Assembly (NCBI GenBank): GCA_021783235.1
Contig: JAJXUD010000040.1
Coordinates: 1 to 40,336 of the forward strand
Source: Myxococcales bacterium
GTDB taxonomy: Bacteria; Myxococcota; Myxococcia; Myxococcales; JAKAPL01
Length of the DNA: 40,336 nucleotides
Reading direction: 5' to 3'
Shown: positions 38,886 through 40,336 of the stretch, piece after piece
How positions within the stretch are numbered: the first letter of the stretch is position 1
How the letters are laid out: the number at the start of each line of letters is the position of its first letter
The notes under the pieces: model-generated
Seen by the model: only the letters and a program-made list of their open reading frames with translations
Told to the model about the DNA's origin: nothing
Databases searched by the model: none
Program-made: the position numbers and the translations under genes

Positions 38886-40336
38886 TTGTCGCTCGACAAA
38901 AGCGCCCCGCCCCAGGAGCCCGTCCGGGACGTCGAAGAGCTCGTCGCCTACTTCCGCGCGGGCGAGAAGCCGCGCGAGGCCTTTCGCGTCGGCATGGAGC
39001 ACGAGAAGATCGGCCTGCGGGCGGGGACGTTCGACCCCATCCCCTACGCCGGCCCCCGCGGCATCGGCGAGCTCTTGCGGCGGCTTCCCCGCTTCGGCTA
39101 CGAGCTCTTCCTCGAGGGCGAAACGCCCATCGCGGCCACGCACGGCCCGCTCGCCGTGACCCTCGAGCCGGGCGGGCAGCTCGAGCTCTCCGGCCGGCCG
39201 TTCGAGTGCCTCCACGACCTCGACCGCGAGCTGCGGCGCCACCTCGCCCTCGGCCGCGCGCTCGCCTCCGAGCTCGGCCACGTCTGGCTCGGCGTCGGCT
39301 ACCGGCCCTGGGGGAGCCCCGCGAGCGCGGAGTGGATGCCGAAGGGGCGCTACGCCCGGATGCGCGAGAAGCTCTCGCGCACGGGCGCCTACGGCCTCGA
39401 CATGATGACCATGACGGCCACCGTCCAGGCGAGCTTCGACTACGCCGACGAGGCCGACATGGCGCGGCTGCTGCGCGGCGCCACCGCCGTCTCGCCGCTC
39501 GTCGCCGCCCTCTTCGCGAACAGCCCGCTGCGCGACGGCAAGGAGAGCGGCCTCCTCTCGATGCGCACCGAGGTCTGGCGGGCGGTCGACCCCGCCCGCT
39601 GCGGCCCGCTCGCCGCCGCCTTCGAGCCCGGCTTCGGCTACCGCGCCTACGCCGACTGGGCCCTCGACGTGCCGATGATCTTCCTGCGCCGCCCCGCCGG
39701 GCGGCGGGCCTCGGGGGTTCCGACGTCCGGCGTGGCGGCTCGGGGGCCATCGGAGGACGCGAGCGCCAGCGAGCGCCCGGACGGCCCCCCCGCCTCGAGC
39801 GCCGAGTACCGCGACCCCCGCGGCCTCACCTTCCGCCGCTTCCTCGCCGAGGGGCTCGACGGCGAGCGCGCGACGATCTCCGACTGGGAGGACCACCTCA
39901 CCACGCTCTTCCCCGAGGTGCGGCTCAAGCGGGTCATCGAGATGCGCAGCGCCGACATGGGGAGCCGCGACATGTGCGTGGCGCTGCCGACCCTCTGGAA
40001 GGGGATCGTCTACGACCGCGACGCCCTCGCCGCCGCCGAGCAGCTCGTCCCGCTCCCCTTCTCCGAGCGGCTCGCCCTTCAGGGCGAGGTCGCCCGCCAC
40101 GCGCTGCGCGCCAAGGCCGGCCGCCACCTCGCCCTGGAGCTCTGCCGCGAGCTCGTCGAGATCGCCGACGCCGGCCTGCGCCGCCAGGGCCGCTGCGGCG
40201 CGGACGAGACCCGCTTCCTCGCCCCCCTGCGCGAGCTGCTCGAGCGCGGGAAGTGCCCCGCCGAGATCGCCCTCGACCGCCTCCACGGCGAGTACCACGG
40301 CGACGCGGGGAGGCTCGTGGAGCACTGGCGCGTGGC
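38886..40336 (+). CDS. gshA: Glutamate-cysteine ligase, plant/alphaproteobacterial type (3' end missing)
   Basis: The TTG at 38886 is preceded by GGAGGAG at seven bases and opens MSLDKSAPPQEPV. At least 483 codons are present before the window ends. Plant-type (GCS2) glutamate-cysteine ligase, the first step of glutathione synthesis, is shown by FRVGMEHEKIGL, LEPGGQLELSG, MTMTATVQASFDY, the block WEDHLTTLFPEVRLKRVIEMRSADMG, and ALPTLWKGIVYD. Between YADWALDVPMIFLRR and YRDPRGLTFRRFL about 38 residues (270-307) are added. Related enzymes go directly from one to the other. The insert is Ser/Ala/Pro/Arg-rich and is encoded by a palindromic repeat. The enzyme probably remains active if the loop is exposed. 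The remaining C-terminus lies outside the window. Confidence 0.92.
   Translation, partial: MSLDKSAPPQEPVRDVEELVAYFRAGEKPREAFRVGMEHEKIGLRAGTFDPIPYAGPRGIGELLRRLPRFGYELFLEGETPIAATHGPLAVTLEPGGQLELSGRPFECLHDLDRELRRHLALGRALASELGHVWLGVGYRPWGSPASAEWMPKGRYARMREKLSRTGAYGLDMMTMTATVQASFDYADEADMARLLRGATAVSPLVAALFANSPLRDGKESGLLSMRTEVWRAVDPARCGPLAAAFEPGFGYRAYADWALDVPMIFLRRPAGRRASGVPTSGVAARGPSEDASASERPDGPPASSAEYRDPRGLTFRRFLAEGLDGERATISDWEDHLTTLFPEVRLKRVIEMRSADMGSRDMCVALPTLWKGIVYDRDALAAAEQLVPLPFSERLALQGEVARHALRAKAGRHLALELCRELVEIADAGLRRQGRCGADETRFLAPLRELLERGKCPAEIALDRLHGEYHGDAGRLVEHWRV
39693..39806 (+). repeat. Palindromic repeat element inserted in frame in gshA
   Basis: This is the second copy of the element seen at 9690-9780. 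CTCGGGGG (39710-39717) and GGGGGCCATCGGAGGA (39742-39757) match the other copy, as does the closing GGCCCCCC (39783-39790). Inner ends GGGGGCCATC (39742-39751) and GACGGCCCCC (39780-39789) pair at nine of ten positions, and the loop holds the direct repeat GCGAGCGCC / GCGAGCGCC. At 114 bases (38 codons) it keeps the reading frame and has no stop in it. Confidence 0.6.

Overview
The window is a very GC-rich bacterial chromosome segment that carries about 28 genes on both strands. Gene content points to a Myxococcota / former Deltaproteobacteria member. This is an inference from family content, with no rRNA or tRNA to confirm it. The clues are a PilZ protein of the myxobacterial type joined to a coiled coil and a winged helix, Roadblock/LC7 and V4R proteins next to a ParA ATPase, a PrkA-YeaH-SpoVR operon with its own NtrC-type two-component pair, a plant-type glutamate-cysteine ligase, and a long HflX. 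Coding regions end in G or C at nearly every third codon position.

Layout, left to right. 1-3400: a terminator, a small ORF, a roughly 470-bp gene-free stretch of lower GC, a Cys-rich secreted lipoprotein, a secreted beta-rich protein and a methyltransferase. 3500-7450: a GH25 lysozyme lipoprotein with twelve 42-residue repeats, then a two-gene ABC-2 exporter. 7450-15740: prkA-yeaH-spoVR-histidine kinase-sigma54 response regulator, apparently one operon for a starvation or stress-type phosphorylation pathway. 15800-17400: an M23 endopeptidase and a HIT protein. 17400-22140 (minus strand): six overlapping genes encoding a TPR/winged-helix protein, a ParA/MinD ATPase, two Roadblock/LC7-like proteins, a tandem V4R-like protein and a small unknown. 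This is the most unusual locus in the window. 22150-26350 (minus): a sugar-type ABC importer (ATPase, a fused binding-protein/permease, second permease). 26400-32020: a PLC-type phosphoesterase lipoprotein, a small membrane protein, RNase J, YajQ and RimO. 32050-38810: a PilZ protein, an aminotransferase, biosynthetic arginine decarboxylase SpeA, a membrane winged-helix protein and HflX. 38886 to the end: a glutamate-cysteine ligase that runs off the right edge.

Two themes cross the window. First, related palindromic GC-rich sequences occur between prkA and yeaH and inside the ligase gene, where they add about 38 residues in frame to a conserved enzyme. Similar but unrelated palindromic inserts sit in HflX and in the fused ABC protein. 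Second, several genes have a recognisable -35/-10 pair (-10 of the form TAnnnT) placed 6-10 bases before the start codon, which suggests leaderless or near-leaderless transcripts.

All functional calls come from reading motifs by eye. No database search was possible.
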